A program made the position numbers and the translations under genes. 48,674 nt of DNA from Bacteroidales bacterium (GTDB lineage Bacteria; Bacteroidota; Bacteroidia; Bacteroidales; UBA3824): NCBI GenBank assembly GCA_017544805.1, contig JAFYDK010000137.1, positions 1 to 48,674 of the forward strand, given 5' to 3'. A model generated the notes under the pieces. It saw only the letters and a list, made by a program, of their open reading frames with translations, ran no database searches and was not told the DNA's origin. Below are positions 24,792 to 37,100 of the stretch, piece by piece; position 1 is the stretch's first letter; each line of letters opens with the position of its first letter.

Positions 24792-25745
24792 ATGGGACTT
24801 TTCGGTTTTTTTTCAAAGGAAAAAAAAGACAGCCTCAACAACGGACTGGCTAAAACTAAAGAAAGCGTATTTAAAAAACTTCAACGCGCAGTTGTCGGAA
24901 AATCAAAAGTAGACGACGAAGTGCTTGATAATCTGGAAGATGCACTGATTACTTCTGATGTCGGCGTTGATACTACCATCAAAATTATAAAACGTCTTGA
25001 AGAAAAAGTTGCTCAGGATAAGTATCTTAACACTGCTGAGTTGAACAAAATCTTGAAGGATGTTATCATTTCGCTTTTGAACGAAAACCCTGCCAACAAT
25101 TTTACTGACAGTATTGCAACCAAAGACGGCAAACCTTATGTCATTATGGTTGTGGGGGTAAACGGTGCTGGAAAAACAACGACTATCGGAAAACTTGCAA
25201 ATCAGTTCAAGCAAGCTGGCAAAAAAGTTTATCTCGGTGCTGCTGACACTTTCCGTGCTGCGGCAGTCGAGCAATTGGACATTTGGGCGCAACGTGCTGA
25301 TGTTCCGATTATTAAGCAAAGTATGGGTTCTGACCCGGCTTCGGTTGCTTTCGATACATTGAACTCCGCTGTTGCTAACAAGGCCGATGTTGTGCTTATC
25401 GATACTGCAGGTCGTCTTCATAATAAAATCAATCTTATGAATGAACTTTCCAAAATCAAGAGGGTTATGACCAAGGTTATTCCTGATGCGCCTCATGAAG
25501 TGCTTTTGGTTTTGGACGGTAGTACGGGACAGAATGCTTACGAACAGGCTAAACAGTTTACTTTGGCAACCGATGTTACGGCTTTGGCTCTGACAAAACT
25601 CGACGGCACGGCTAAAGGCGGTGTTGTTATCGGTATCAGCGATCAGTTCAAAATTCCAATCAAATACATCGGTGTCGGTGAAAAAGTTACTGACCTTCAA
25701 CTTTTTGATAAGGAACAGTTCGTAGATTCTCTTTTCAGCGATTAA
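24792..25745 (+). CDS. ftsY: Signal recognition particle receptor FtsY
   Basis: A 317-aa SRP GTPase that docks ribosome-SRP complexes at the inner membrane. It has a short N-terminal amphipathic membrane-binding segment (MGLFGFFSKEKK), the N domain, then the G domain: GVNGAGKTTT (residues 122-131), the insertion box DTFRAAAVEQLDIWA, VVLIDTAGRLHN and TKLDGTAKGG. There is no long acidic A domain, as is normal in Bacteroidetes. It is followed 5 bases later by a dihydrouridine synthase gene. Confidence 0.97.
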   Translation: MGLFGFFSKEKKDSLNNGLAKTKESVFKKLQRAVVGKSKVDDEVLDNLEDALITSDVGVDTTIKIIKRLEEKVAQDKYLNTAELNKILKDVIISLLNENPANNFTDSIATKDGKPYVIMVVGVNGAGKTTTIGKLANQFKQAGKKVYLGAADTFRAAAVEQLDIWAQRADVPIIKQSMGSDPASVAFDTLNSAVANKADVVLIDTAGRLHNKINLMNELSKIKRVMTKVIPDAPHEVLLVLDGSTGQNAYEQAKQFTLATDVTALALTKLDGTAKGGVVIGISDQFKIPIKYIGVGEKVTDLQLFDKEQFVDSLFSD

Positions 25746-25750
25746 AAAAA

Positions 25751-26689
25751 ATGGAAATTTACTTTGCACCGCTTCAAGGTTTTACTGATTTCGTGTATAG
25801 AAATTTTCATGCAAAATATTTTTCGGGCGTGGACAAATACTTCACGCCTTTTTTGCGTGTCGAAAAAAACGATGTCAGAAAAAAAGATAAAGCCGATTTG
25901 ATAAATTCGTTATCCTTGTTTAAATCTTCGGATTCGGGTATTGAATTAGTGCCGCAGATTATAGTAAATTGTCGTGAAGATGTTGAAATTTTGGTGCAAT
26001 TTCTTGAAAATCAAGGATTTAGGGCTTGCGATTTGAATTTTGGTTGTCCTTTTCCGCAACAAAGTCATCATTTTTACGGAGCGGGAATTTGGGATAAACC
26101 CGAAAAAGTTTGTGAAGTTTTTGAGGCTTTGAAATTGTTTCCTGAAATTTCTTTTTCTCTAAAAATGCGCCTTGGAAACACTTCGCTTTCTCAAACCGTT
26201 GATTTACTTGATGTTATAAATTCTGCTGATTTTCGTTTTGTTACCGTTCATCCGAGATTGGCAAAACAGATGTATTCCGGCGAAATAGATTTTCAAGGCT
26301 TTGAGGTTTTATATTCTAAAATTAAAAAGCCGATAGTTTTCAACGGTGATTTATTGAGTGTTCAGGATATTGAAGCTGTTGAAAAAAAATATCCGGATTT
26401 GAAGGCGGTGATGATTGGACGGGGATTGCTTCGGAATCCGTTTTTAGCGGAAAATTTCAAAAATAAAAATTCTGCGTTTGACAAACAGCGGTTTTTAAAT
26501 TTTCAAAATGCGTTAATCGAAGGTTATTTAGCGCAGTATCAAAATTCTGAATTTATGGTTTTGGACAAGATGAAAACTTTTTGGCAATTCTCGAACGCAG
26601 ATTCCAAAATGTTGAAACGAATAAAAAAAGCAAAATCAATTTCTGAATATATAAGTTTTTCTGCAATGGCAGTTAGCGAAAAAAAATAA
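25751..26689 (+). CDS. tRNA dihydrouridine synthase
   Basis: A 312-aa FMN-dependent Dus enzyme that reduces uridines in tRNA D-loops. FAPLQGFTDFVYRNFHAKYF opens the TIM barrel; the catalytic Cys is in CDLNFGCPFPQQ (about residue 99); SLKMRLG and FRFVTVHPRLAKQMYSGEID carry the FMN/substrate Lys and His; VFNGDLLS and AVMIGRGLLRNPF complete the FMN phosphate site. Length and order fit the family. Which subfamily (A, B or C) is unclear. It is cotranscribed with ftsY, being 5 bases away. Confidence 0.92.
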   Translation: MEIYFAPLQGFTDFVYRNFHAKYFSGVDKYFTPFLRVEKNDVRKKDKADLINSLSLFKSSDSGIELVPQIIVNCREDVEILVQFLENQGFRACDLNFGCPFPQQSHHFYGAGIWDKPEKVCEVFEALKLFPEISFSLKMRLGNTSLSQTVDLLDVINSADFRFVTVHPRLAKQMYSGEIDFQGFEVLYSKIKKPIVFNGDLLSVQDIEAVEKKYPDLKAVMIGRGLLRNPFLAENFKNKNSAFDKQRFLNFQNALIEGYLAQYQNSEFMVLDKMKTFWQFSNADSKMLKRIKKAKSISEYISFSAMAVSEKK

Positions 26690-26720
26690 GGGACGTTTCT
26701 TTTTTTTAAGAACGTCCCTT
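26688..26720. terminator. Bidirectional terminator between dus and yidC
   Basis: A 10-bp perfect stem (26688-26697 AAGGGACGTT with 26711-26720) overlapping the Dus stop codon. A-rich and T-rich flanks on both sides let it act on both convergent genes. Confidence 0.8.
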
Positions 26721-26739
26721 AAAATTTTTTATTTAATTT

Positions 26740-28650
26740 TTATTTTCTCTTTTGTTGTTTTTTCATTGCTTCCAATTGTTGGCGTTGAGCCTCTTCCAAT
26801 CTTGCTAAAAATCCCGTTTTCTTTTTTGTTGAATTTTTAGCGGCTTTGGAATTGAGTTTTTCCAAAAGAGCATTTTCGTCTAAGGTTCTGCGGATTACCA
26901 TCATTTGGATTATCGTTATGATATTCGATAAGAAATAATAATAACTCAAACCTGAAGAATAATCGTTGAACCAAAATACCATCATTACCGGCATTAAATA
27001 CATCATCATTTTCATTCCGGGCATTTGCTGCTGACCGGTATCCATTTGTGATGAATTTATTTTCGTTGAAACCACCATTGCTATCGCCATCAAAAGCGTG
27101 AACAAACTTACGTGGTCACCGTACCATGGAATACTGAATGGCAAATCCAAAATTGAATCGTATGATGACAAATCCGTTGCCCAAAGGAAACTTTGTTGTC
27201 TCAACTCGATTGATGCAGGGAAGAAATTGAACATCGCAATCAAGATAGGCATTTGTAACAAAAGCGGCATACATCCTCCTAACGGACTGATTCCCACTTT
27301 CTTATAAAGTGCCATGATGGCTTGCTGTTTTTGCATAGCCTGTTCTTGTTTGGGATATTTTTTGTTGATTTCCTCAATTTGCGGTTTCAAAACGCGCATT
27401 GAAGCCGTTGATTTATACGATTTGTAAGTCAAAGGGAAAATTACAACTTTGATTATAATCGTCATTATCAAGATTATAAGTCCGTAACTTGAAATGAACG
27501 AACCCAACCAGTTGAAAAGAGGAATTATCGCATAACGGTTTATCCAACCGAAAATGCCCCAACCAAGCGGTACTAATTCTTGAAGTCCTAAATCTTCGTT
27601 TTCAGCTAAAGTAATGTCTTTCAAGATTTTGAACTGGTTAGGTCCGAAATAAAAAGCCATTGCTTTTGAAGTGTCAGCCGAAGAAAATCCGATTTTTGAT
27701 GACATAAATTTGAAATTTCCGTTGTTGCTGACATTCTGAAAACTAACGTCTGCATTCGGAAAATCCGTTTTTGAAATCAAAACCGAGGAGAAAAATTCAC
27801 CTTTGTATGCAATCCATTTCAACGAACCCGTTAAATTTTTTGCATCATTGTCTGAGGTCAGCGACAAATATTCTGAACTTTCGTCATCGTATTTGTAATA
27901 AAGTCCGGAGTGTTGCGATTCCCATTTGTTACCTCTTTCAAGAACTGGGAGATATTGGTTCCATGTGAAATCAATGTAACTCGAATTCCTATTAACAACG
28001 TTTTCCAATTTGTGGAAAGTTATCGTATAATCGAGAAGGTAACTGTCGTTTTCCAAAGAGTATGCAAATTCCAGCCATGAATCTTCATTGACTTTTGCTC
28101 TTAAAACTGCTTTAGCGGGTGAATCTTTTGTTGCAGAAATTTCTTTTTGGTAACCGTTGTATTCAAAATAGAGGTTTTTTGTTGAAACTGCTTTCGAGCC
28201 GCAGAAAAAGTCAAAACCCATTTCATTTTGCGGATCATCTTTTATAACCGTTAATGCCTCGCCTGAATAAGTTTTGTAACCTAAAACCTCAACTGATGAA
28301 ATTTTAGCACCTTTTGAAGAAAGTTTCACTTTGATTTTTTCGTTTTGCAAAACGATTTCCTGTTTTTCTCCGAAAGCGCATTTTGAAAAATCACCGAAAC
28401 TTGCCGCATAATTTGATCTTTGTGCGGAGTCAGCCTCAGAAAGAGTTTCTTCCGTATTGTTTTTTGCAAGTGAATCCCTTAGTTTTTGTTGTTCAAGTTC
28501 TGCTTCGTATTTTTGTTTCATAACCGCCGCAGCCGAGTCCCTTAAACGTTTTTGATGTTGAATTTCTTCCTGGCTCGGACGGTTGTAAATTGAAAAACCG
28601 ATAAAAATTGCAATGCAAAGTATAATGCCTATTATTGTATTTTTGTCCAT
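26740..28650 (-). CDS. yidC: Membrane protein insertase YidC
   Basis: A 636-aa insertase. The N-terminal membrane helix (NTIIGIILCIAIFIGFSIYN) is followed by a charged linker and a large periplasmic beta domain (about residues 75-350). Five core helices follow, starting near 375, with SYGLIILIMTIIIKVVIFPL, the Arg-bearing groove helix region and ISPLGGCMPLLLQMPILIAM. The C-terminal tail is Lys/Gln-rich (MKKQQKRK), suiting ribosome binding. It lies 24 bases downstream of pyrG. Confidence 0.97.
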   Translation of the reverse strand: MDKNTIIGIILCIAIFIGFSIYNRPSQEEIQHQKRLRDSAAAVMKQKYEAELEQQKLRDSLAKNNTEETLSEADSAQRSNYAASFGDFSKCAFGEKQEIVLQNEKIKVKLSSKGAKISSVEVLGYKTYSGEALTVIKDDPQNEMGFDFFCGSKAVSTKNLYFEYNGYQKEISATKDSPAKAVLRAKVNEDSWLEFAYSLENDSYLLDYTITFHKLENVVNRNSSYIDFTWNQYLPVLERGNKWESQHSGLYYKYDDESSEYLSLTSDNDAKNLTGSLKWIAYKGEFFSSVLISKTDFPNADVSFQNVSNNGNFKFMSSKIGFSSADTSKAMAFYFGPNQFKILKDITLAENEDLGLQELVPLGWGIFGWINRYAIIPLFNWLGSFISSYGLIILIMTIIIKVVIFPLTYKSYKSTASMRVLKPQIEEINKKYPKQEQAMQKQQAIMALYKKVGISPLGGCMPLLLQMPILIAMFNFFPASIELRQQSFLWATDLSSYDSILDLPFSIPWYGDHVSLFTLLMAIAMVVSTKINSSQMDTGQQQMPGMKMMMYLMPVMMVFWFNDYSSGLSYYYFLSNIITIIQMMVIRRTLDENALLEKLNSKAAKNSTKKKTGFLARLEEAQRQQLEAMKKQQKRK

Positions 28651-28674
28651 TTTTTTTGTTTATGATACTTTTTT

Positions 28675-30279
<1,605 letters not shown>

Positions 30280-30296
30280 TTAATTAAAAAAATGCG

Positions 30297-32249
30297 TTAT
30301 TTTTTTTCCACCGTTTTATTAACGGTTTCATTGATGGCTTTTGTGAGCATTGAAGCGAGTTTTTCCAAACTTGAAATTTCTGCTTTCGATTTTTCGAGTT
30401 TTTTCTTAAAACCTTCAATCATGTTGTCAGCGTTTTTGGATTTAGCAAAAAAGCCGAGATTGTTTTCTGCTAAAACGACTTGTTGACGCAAATTTTCGAT
30501 ACGGTTTTTGATGCGTTCTTTTTCGCCTCTGAGTTTTTCGTAAGCCGAGGGCGAATTTTTAACCGATTCGATTAAGTTTTTGATTCTCATTTCGCTGCGT
30601 TTTGTCTCGTCGATGTTAATCTTATTGAACTGAGCATCAACGGCTTTGCGGAATTTGTCAAGGATTTTGTCCTTTTGAGAACGGGGAACTTGACCGATTT
30701 GCGCCCAACGTTTTTGAAACTCTTTTAAATTTGCAATGTTTTTCTCGTCGTTGTCAAGCAAAACGTAATTTTCAACTTCGGTAATAAGTTGTTGTTTTAG
30801 TTTTAAATTTTCGTCTTGCTCTTTGTCTTTTTCTTCAAAGTATTTTTGTTTGTTGTCGAAGAAATAATTGCAAGCCGCACGGAAACGCTGCCAAATTTCT
30901 TCAGAGTGTTTTTTAGGAACTGCGCCGATGGTTTTCCATTTAGCCTGAAGGTTTTTAAGGATTTCAGAAGTTTTTTTCCAATCGGTTGAATCTTTCAAAC
31001 CTTCTGCTTGAACGCATAAATCCTCTTTTAACTGAAGATTATTGTCTGCCTCTTCTTTGTTTTGAGAATAAAAATCGCGTTTTTTCTCAAAAAATTTGTC
31101 GCAGGCAGCGCGGAAACGTTCGTAAACTTTGTTGTTGTATTTTTTAGGAGCAAAACCGATAAGTTTCCAAATCTGTTGAAGTTCAAGGATTTCCTTAGAT
31201 TTAGCGTCCCATTCTTTGTGTGAGGTATATTCCAAAGCGATGATTTCTTCGGCTTTTTCGCAAATCATGGTTTTAGCCTTGTAGTTTTGTTCCTGATCTT
31301 TTTTGATGTTTTCGTAATATTCTTGATGGCGTTTGTTGATTTTTGTGGTCGCTTGTTTGAAACGTTCCCAAAGTTCTTCTTTTTGAGCAGGGGCAACAGG
31401 ACCTATTTCACGCCATTGTTCGTGAAGTTTCTGAAGTTCTTTGAATGCTTTTACGATTTTTGTTTCGAGTAAAAGTTCTTCGGCTTTTTCGCAAAGCAAA
31501 ATTTTAGCGTCTGTATTTTTCTTCAGGTCCAAATCTCTTAATTCTTTGTTGATTTTCACAAAGTCATAAAATCTTTCTACCTGATAATTATATGATTCCC
31601 AAAGTTTTTTAACCTCAGTTTGAGGAACCAAACCTATTTCTCTCCATTGTTTTTGAAGGTTTTTGAACTCTTCAAAAGTTTGATTCAAAGTTTCTTGAGA
31701 GTTAACGAGGTTTTCTATTTTGCTGACGATTTCTTGTTTGAGTTTCAGATTTTCCTGTTTCTGATTCTCTATCTGTTGATTGTAGATATTCCGTTTTTCG
31801 CGGTAGAGATTGTAATACTCCTTGAATTTTTCTTCCAAGGGGTCTTCTTGAGCCTTAAAATCTTTTTCTTCGTTTCCTTGTTCGATGAATTTTTGTTTTT
31901 GTTCATCAAGTTCGGCTCTGTGTTTTTTGTAAAAACAAGTTTTAATGTCTTCAATCTCCGCGCGGCAGTCTTGAGGAGTATCGCTACGGTTTACGATTGC
32001 AAAGAGGGCATCTACGAGTTGAGCTTTAGAGAGATTTTCCAAATCCTCGTTTTGTCTTTCTTGAGTCAAAGAGTCTTCTTCCTCTTCTTGCAATTCGTCG
32101 ATTTGACTACCGGGTACTGAATTGCTGCTAACTTCGTTAGCAATATTCTCCAAAGACTTGTTTTTGCGTTCAGAAAGTTTTTGCAAAACGAGTTCAGCCG
32201 CACTTAATTTACGGCTTTCAGTAGAGATAACAGGGTCTTGTGATTCCAT
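30297..32249 (-). CDS. DUF349 repeat protein
   Basis: A 650-aa, highly charged helical protein. After an acidic, probably disordered N-terminus (about 1-90), it has at least five repeats of about 75-80 residues, each with a W-(R/K)-x-IG-x-(V/A)-P core: WREIGLVPQ, WREIGPVAPA, WKLIGFAPKK, WKTIGAVPKK and WAQIGQVPRS, followed by F(R/K)xAxxxFF. These are DUF349 modules. The C-terminus (about 560-650) is a long coiled coil. No signal or membrane segment. The family is widespread in Bacteroidetes and its role is unknown; the link to pyrG and yidC in one transcript is only positional. Confidence 0.85.
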   Translation of the reverse strand: MESQDPVISTESRKLSAAELVLQKLSERKNKSLENIANEVSSNSVPGSQIDELQEEEEDSLTQERQNEDLENLSKAQLVDALFAIVNRSDTPQDCRAEIEDIKTCFYKKHRAELDEQKQKFIEQGNEEKDFKAQEDPLEEKFKEYYNLYREKRNIYNQQIENQKQENLKLKQEIVSKIENLVNSQETLNQTFEEFKNLQKQWREIGLVPQTEVKKLWESYNYQVERFYDFVKINKELRDLDLKKNTDAKILLCEKAEELLLETKIVKAFKELQKLHEQWREIGPVAPAQKEELWERFKQATTKINKRHQEYYENIKKDQEQNYKAKTMICEKAEEIIALEYTSHKEWDAKSKEILELQQIWKLIGFAPKKYNNKVYERFRAACDKFFEKKRDFYSQNKEEADNNLQLKEDLCVQAEGLKDSTDWKKTSEILKNLQAKWKTIGAVPKKHSEEIWQRFRAACNYFFDNKQKYFEEKDKEQDENLKLKQQLITEVENYVLLDNDEKNIANLKEFQKRWAQIGQVPRSQKDKILDKFRKAVDAQFNKINIDETKRSEMRIKNLIESVKNSPSAYEKLRGEKERIKNRIENLRQQVVLAENNLGFFAKSKNADNMIEGFKKKLEKSKAEISSLEKLASMLTKAINETVNKTVEKK

Positions 32250-32302
32250 TTTTTAGTTAATGAAATTTTTGGTTAACACTTTTATTTAATAATTTAGCGA
32301 AA

Positions 32303-32338
32303 AAGCGCAATTTCTTTATTTTGTTTAAAATTGCGCTT
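32303..32338 (-). terminator. Hairpin terminator downstream of the second SiaC-like gene
   Basis: An 11-bp perfect stem (32303-32313 AAGCGCAATTT with 32328-32338) with a 14-nt loop. It lies 45 bases past the stop of the minus-strand gene at 32383 and before the DUF349 gene start. Confidence 0.65.
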
Positions 32339-32382
32339 AGTCTCACTTTCAAAATTCAATATAATATGGAAAAAACATGTAA

Positions 32383-32763
32383 TCAATTTTTCTCCACCAT
32401 GTCAAACGGCAGTTTCAAAACGCTTTTGAGTTCCATACCTCTGTCGTACATAAGTTCATCATTTTCAGAATAATACCATGAGATGTGGACATTGCTTTTT
32501 ACTGCGTGAATATTTTCAAGACCGATTAGAATTTTAACAATAATTCTTGCACTCGACGAGTTAAAATAATCGAGGTTGAATACAATTTCTGTATTCGGAT
32601 TCGGGTCTTGACGGTATTCATTAAACCATTTTTGAACAGGTCCGTAAAATTTCAAGACATCTTCGGGCAGAGATTTGCCTTCAAATCTGAAAAGTCCTTG
32701 TTCCTTATCGAGTTCGACACCCGGAGTGTCTGCCGTTGCCTGTAATGAAATAGTTTCTAACAT
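32383..32763 (-). CDS. SiaC-family (DUF1987) regulatory phosphoprotein, copy 2
   Basis: A 126-aa protein with the same family pattern as the gene at 10031: LFRFEGKSLPEDVLKFYGPV, IVFNLDYFNSSSARIIVKIL (the conserved Ser-rich segment, probable phosphosite) and HISWYYSENDELMYDRGMEL. The ATG at 32763 is preferred over a TTG four codons upstream because of spacing to the -7 element. It is monocistronic, with its own promoter and terminator. No kinase, phosphatase or GGDEF gene is next to it. Confidence 0.8.
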   Translation of the reverse strand: MLETISLQATADTPGVELDKEQGLFRFEGKSLPEDVLKFYGPVQKWFNEYRQDPNPNTEIVFNLDYFNSSSARIIVKILIGLENIHAVKSNVHISWYYSENDELMYDRGMELKSVLKLPFDMVEKN

Positions 32764-32800
32764 AGTTTTTCTCAAAAGATATCATTTATCGTTTGCGGCT

Positions 32801-32808
32801 CAAAATTA
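32801..32808 (-). promoter_or_regulatory. -7 element for the second SiaC-like gene
   Basis: CAAAATTA reads TAATTTTG on the minus strand, an exact consensus match, 38 bases upstream of the ATG at 32763. Confidence 0.5.
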
Positions 32809-32848
32809 AGAATTTTTTTTCAGAGAAAAAACTTTTTTTGCATGTTTT

Positions 32849-33577
32849 TTATTTTGTATCAATATTCAACCTTTCCCAAATGCAATCGGGAATGAGTTTC
32901 CAAAAAAATACCAAAATTGCGTATTTCCAATCAATGATTGCCGTTCTTTTTTTTCTTAGAATCGCTTTGAAAATTTTTTTAGCGGCATATTCAGGAGTCA
33001 TCAGCATCGGATAATTGCGTTTAGAATCCAAAAGTGCTGTTTTAACGAATCCCGGTCTGATGTCAGTTATTTTTATATCGGCTTTTACCATTTTGGAAAG
33101 TTGCCTTAAACATTGCAAATAAGTATTGTTCATGGCCTTTGACGCGCTGTAAGATGGAGCAGCGCCGAGTCCTTTGGTTCCGGCTATTGATGAGATGGCT
33201 GCAATTTGTCCGCCGCCGTTTTCTTTGAAATAATTGAAAGCGGTGTCTATACATTTAGCAAAGCCTTTGCAGTTGGTTTCAAGGACGTTCATTTCTTTGT
33301 CCAAATCCAATTCTCTGTTGTGGCAGCCGATGCCAGAAACATGAAAATAAATGTCTGTTTTGCCGCCGCTGCTTAAAATTTCTTTCAACTTTTCAGGTGA
33401 TTTATCATCGTTAATATCGAAATAACAAGCAGTTACATTATTGGGATTAATGGCTTTTAATTCTTCCAATTTTTCTGTTCTGCGGGCTAAGACAACCGTT
33501 TGCCAGCCCGCTTGAATAAAAAGTTTCGCACTCTGAAAGCCTAATCCGGAGGAGGCTCCGGTGATAACTATTTTCAT
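32849..33577 (-). CDS. Short-chain dehydrogenase/reductase
   Basis: A 242-aa SDR protein. The cofactor motif TGASSGLGFQ is at residues 6-15; the Arg of VVLARR suggests NADP(H). The usual NNAG is replaced by HVSGIG, while catalytic Ser (AAISSIAGTKG) and Tyr-Lys (SYSASKAMN) are present. The C-terminus from about 205 is hydrophobic and basic (WKYAILVFFWKLIPDCIWER), suggesting membrane association as in lipid-active SDRs. The substrate is unknown. It is 12 bases downstream of the next gene on the minus strand and is likely in an operon with it and the ABC transporter. Confidence 0.85.
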   Translation of the reverse strand: MKIVITGASSGLGFQSAKLFIQAGWQTVVLARRTEKLEELKAINPNNVTACYFDINDDKSPEKLKEILSSGGKTDIYFHVSGIGCHNRELDLDKEMNVLETNCKGFAKCIDTAFNYFKENGGGQIAAISSIAGTKGLGAAPSYSASKAMNNTYLQCLRQLSKMVKADIKITDIRPGFVKTALLDSKRNYPMLMTPEYAAKKIFKAILRKKRTAIIDWKYAILVFFWKLIPDCIWERLNIDTK

Positions 33578-33589
33578 TTTTTGCTTTAA

Positions 33590-34174
33590 TTAATCTGATA
33601 TTAGTGAAATTTCGCCGTTAATATCGGTTTTAAGGCCGTAAGTCGTTCTTTCCCAAGGGAAAGTTAGCGATACAGAACCGTATGAAATTTGTCCGTAATA
33701 TTTTTCAAACACTTCGTTTTTTTCATTTTTGAGAATTTTGAACATATACTCTAATTCTTTTTTCAAGACCGTGTCAATAAGTCTTGAGGTGTATGTTTGA
33801 GGAAAGTCGTCTTTGAAATAGTATTTTTCTAAGGCAATTTTTCCCGTAGAGGTTTCCATTTCTTCTGGCAGAAAAATATTACGACCCTCTATATTAATTT
33901 TTACATAATGAAATTTTATTTCACCGTCTTTGTAGTTTGTTTCAAAACGTCCTGCGTCCATGCCGTCAAGATTAAAAAATTTGGCAGCTATCAGCATTTT
34001 GCCGTCTTGTTTTGAAATAATTTTGAATCTCAGCGGTATAGTTTCAGCCTTCAAAAGATGAATTTTTTGTTTTAGTTTCGGCTCAAAACCGGATTTAAAA
34101 ATCCAAATGGCGGCAATTGTAATTAAGATTATTGCAGCACTTGAGGCTGCAATAATCATTTTTGGGAATTTCAT
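33590..34174 (-). CDS. Membrane-anchored hypothetical protein beside the ABC transporter
   Basis: A 194-aa protein with one N-terminal signal anchor (MIIAASSAAIILITIAAIWI, residues about 5-25) and an exterior beta-rich domain with no recognised family (LRFKIISKQDGKMLIAAKFF; IKFHYVKINIEGRNIFLPEE). It lies 8 bases downstream of the large ABC transporter gene and 12 bases before the SDR gene, so the three are probably cotranscribed. It could be a periplasmic partner of the transporter, but only position supports this. Confidence 0.6.
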   Translation of the reverse strand: MKFPKMIIAASSAAIILITIAAIWIFKSGFEPKLKQKIHLLKAETIPLRFKIISKQDGKMLIAAKFFNLDGMDAGRFETNYKDGEIKFHYVKINIEGRNIFLPEEMETSTGKIALEKYYFKDDFPQTYTSRLIDTVLKKELEYMFKILKNEKNEVFEKYYGQISYGSVSLTFPWERTTYGLKTDINGEISLISD

Positions 34175-34182
34175 ATTTACAA

Positions 34183-37100
34183 TCAGTGTTTTTTCTCTGA
34201 TTTGAGTTTCAATTTAAACTGAAATTTGCTCATTTGGTTTAGGAGCTTTTTCAGAAGCAAAAACTTCAGCGCAAAATAGCATAACGTAGTTGTCAGCCAA
34301 ATGAAAATCACGTTGAAAGTATAAGTGTTGATTTCCAAACCGCCTAATTTCTTGATGGGCGAATAAAAATGCGCCCGTCCGTTTCTGAAATGCGTTATGT
34401 GATAAGCCGGATCTTTTTGTTGAATAAGTTTTCCGTCTTTAGTTTCAAAAATTTTATCAACTTCGTTTTTGTTGAGCAACATTTCGTCAAGACGTTTGTT
34501 TTGGTTTTCGCGTTGAAGTTTTAAAACTTCAGCTCTCGAACCGTATTCTTTTACCAAAGAGGCATAAATTGCATCTTTTTTCTCTTGACACGCGGCTTGA
34601 ATTTGTTCTGCCTCGCTCTTGAGTTTGTCCAAAAATTCGTTGAGTTCATAAACCAAAGTATCGTTGAATTTATCTTTGGTAATATCATTAACTCTTGCGA
34701 AAGTGCTTCCGTCTGAGGCTTTTAATGTTGCAACCATATTTCTTATTACCAAAATATCCTTATCGGTTTTATCCATGTTTTCACCGGTTTTGAATGCTTT
34801 TTGAGTCAATTCAATTCTGGTTTTAAGGTTAGGAATAAGGAATGTTGCATCATAATTAGCTTGACTGATTTGTCTTTCCACCAAATAAAAATGCTTGTTG
34901 TATTCGTTGTCTTCAAACTGAGTGATAACAAGAGCCTCGTAAGCCCATCTTGAGGTCATAATATCACCGATAATAGGCACTTTGTCAGCCGAGGCAACGC
35001 TCTTGTGCATTTTGTTGAAACCTACTAAAACGCCGGCAAACAAAAGTTGCGGAACAATTATAAACGGTATCAAAATGTAGATGTTTACAACGCTTGTCAG
35101 AGCCGATGAAATGTTCAGTCCCAGCAAGTTTGCAAAACATGAGGTCGAAAACAGCACTAACCAATATTGCAGCGTAAGTCCGTGAATTTCAAGTATTAAG
35201 TTTCCTATCAATACGAATGATAAGGTCTGAATAGCTGAAATTATAAAAAGTGTTGCTGTCTTGGAATTTATGTAACTTGACCAACTCAAGTTCAAAAATC
35301 TTTCCCTGCTTAGAATCATTCTGTCCCTAATAATATCTTCTGCGCTGACAGTCAGACCGATAAACATCGAACAGATAACGCACATAAAAATATATGCGGG
35401 AATATTTTCGTTGTTGGCGAAAACGTAAGATTCCGGTTCGTCCGGCGTTCCTGAGTAAAATTTTATGAAAAATGCCAAAATCGCCGCCAAAACGGGAGAT
35501 TCCAACAAGTTAATCAACATATACTGTTTGTCTACTATTTTCGACAAAACATTTCTGCGGAAGAAAATCTTAAACTGATTGAATTTAGATGGAACTTTGA
35601 AATTGTTTTCGGGAATTTCGGTTTCCGTCTGCGGAAAGCTTTTCTTCTTTTGTTCGATTTTTGGTGCGATGTTTTCGTTGAAAAGTTCGTACCACTCTTT
35701 CGGGGAGATTTTTCTGTTGCGCGTAAGTTTTCCGTATTCGTTAACCATCTTAGCCTCAAGGGTTTCCAAGATTTGTTCGGGATTAACGTTACCGCAAAGC
35801 GGACATTCGCCGTCTTGAGCCGAAATATTGTTTGAAATGTTTTTGAAATATGCTATCGCATCAAGCGGGTTGCCGTAATAAGCCGGATAACCGCCTCTGT
35901 CCATAACGAGGATTTTATCAAACATCTTGAAAATATCACTCGAGGGCTGGTGGATGTTTACGATAACGAGTTTCCCTTTGAAAGTTTGTTCTTTCAAAAG
36001 TGTCATAACCATTTCTGAATCGGCAGAGGAAAGTCCTGAAGTCGGCTCGTCAGCGATTAAAACCGAAGGCTCTCTCATTAATTCCAAAGCGATGTTAAGA
36101 CGTTTTCTTTGACCGCCGGAGATAAATTTGTTGAGGGGTCCGCCTACTTTCAAATCTCTGATTTCGTTGAGGTCCATCTCCATGAGGATTCTCATAACGG
36201 TCTGAATGATATGATGTTCGGAGAACTCGCTAAAACAAAGTTTTGCGTTGAAATATAAGTTTTCAAAAACCGTAAGTTCCTCAATCAAAAGGTCGTCCTG
36301 CGGCACGTAACCGATAACGCCTTTTAATTTTTCCTTACCGCTTGCATAGTCGTAACCGTTGATTGTAATTTTTCCGCCTGCTAACGGATAGTTTCCGATA
36401 AGAAGGTTCAGAAGTGTTGATTTACCTACGCCGCTTCCGCCCATGATACCGATAAGGTTGCCCGATTCTTCGTAAAACGAAAATTTGTGAATACCGTTTT
36501 CGGTGTTGGAATATTTGAATTCGATGTTATCGGCACAAAACTCCAATCTTGCTTTTTGCTCGTCGAGAATGAAGCGACTTGAAATATCACTGAAATAAAT
36601 CGGCGTGATTTTAGGATTTTTTATAACCGTTCCGTTGCCTAAAAGATAAGTTCTGTTAGGAATTACTTGAGAGGAATTCATGTAAAGTGCATCATCGCCT
36701 TTGTATTTGAAAAACAACAAGTTAGTCGATTTCATACGAATAATTTCGATAACTCCTTTGATGTTTTTCTCAAAAAGGAATTTTGCACTTGCGAGTTCCG
36801 TTGGAATTTCTTGAGAGCCGATAATCATAAACTGCGATTTGTCGGCTATTTGTTCCTCAGAGTAGAGAACGAAAGTTTTCAAATCCGTGTATTCCTGCTC
36901 CAAAATATTGAAAGTCTCGGCAACGGTGTTGATAAAATCGAGTTCCTTGTCAGTAACGGTGTTTTTAACGAACTCCAAAAGACGTATTACTACGATTACT
37001 TTGTCGCGTTGTTGAAGAGTTTCGTTGATTTCGTTGCATATTTTGAGCACTTTAACGGAATTCATTGAATTACGTTTGCGCTGTTTTTCGGAATTCTTTT

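Noticed and set aside
24903..25769. 288-aa open frame antisense to ftsY
   Set aside because: It is complementary to a highly conserved coding region and has low-complexity Phe/Ser/Asn composition with no family; an open shadow frame caused by codon bias.
31620..32120. 166-aa plus-strand frame inside the DUF349 gene
   Set aside because: Its Phe/Leu-rich sequence is the complement of Lys/Glu-rich coiled-coil codons; a shadow, not a membrane protein.
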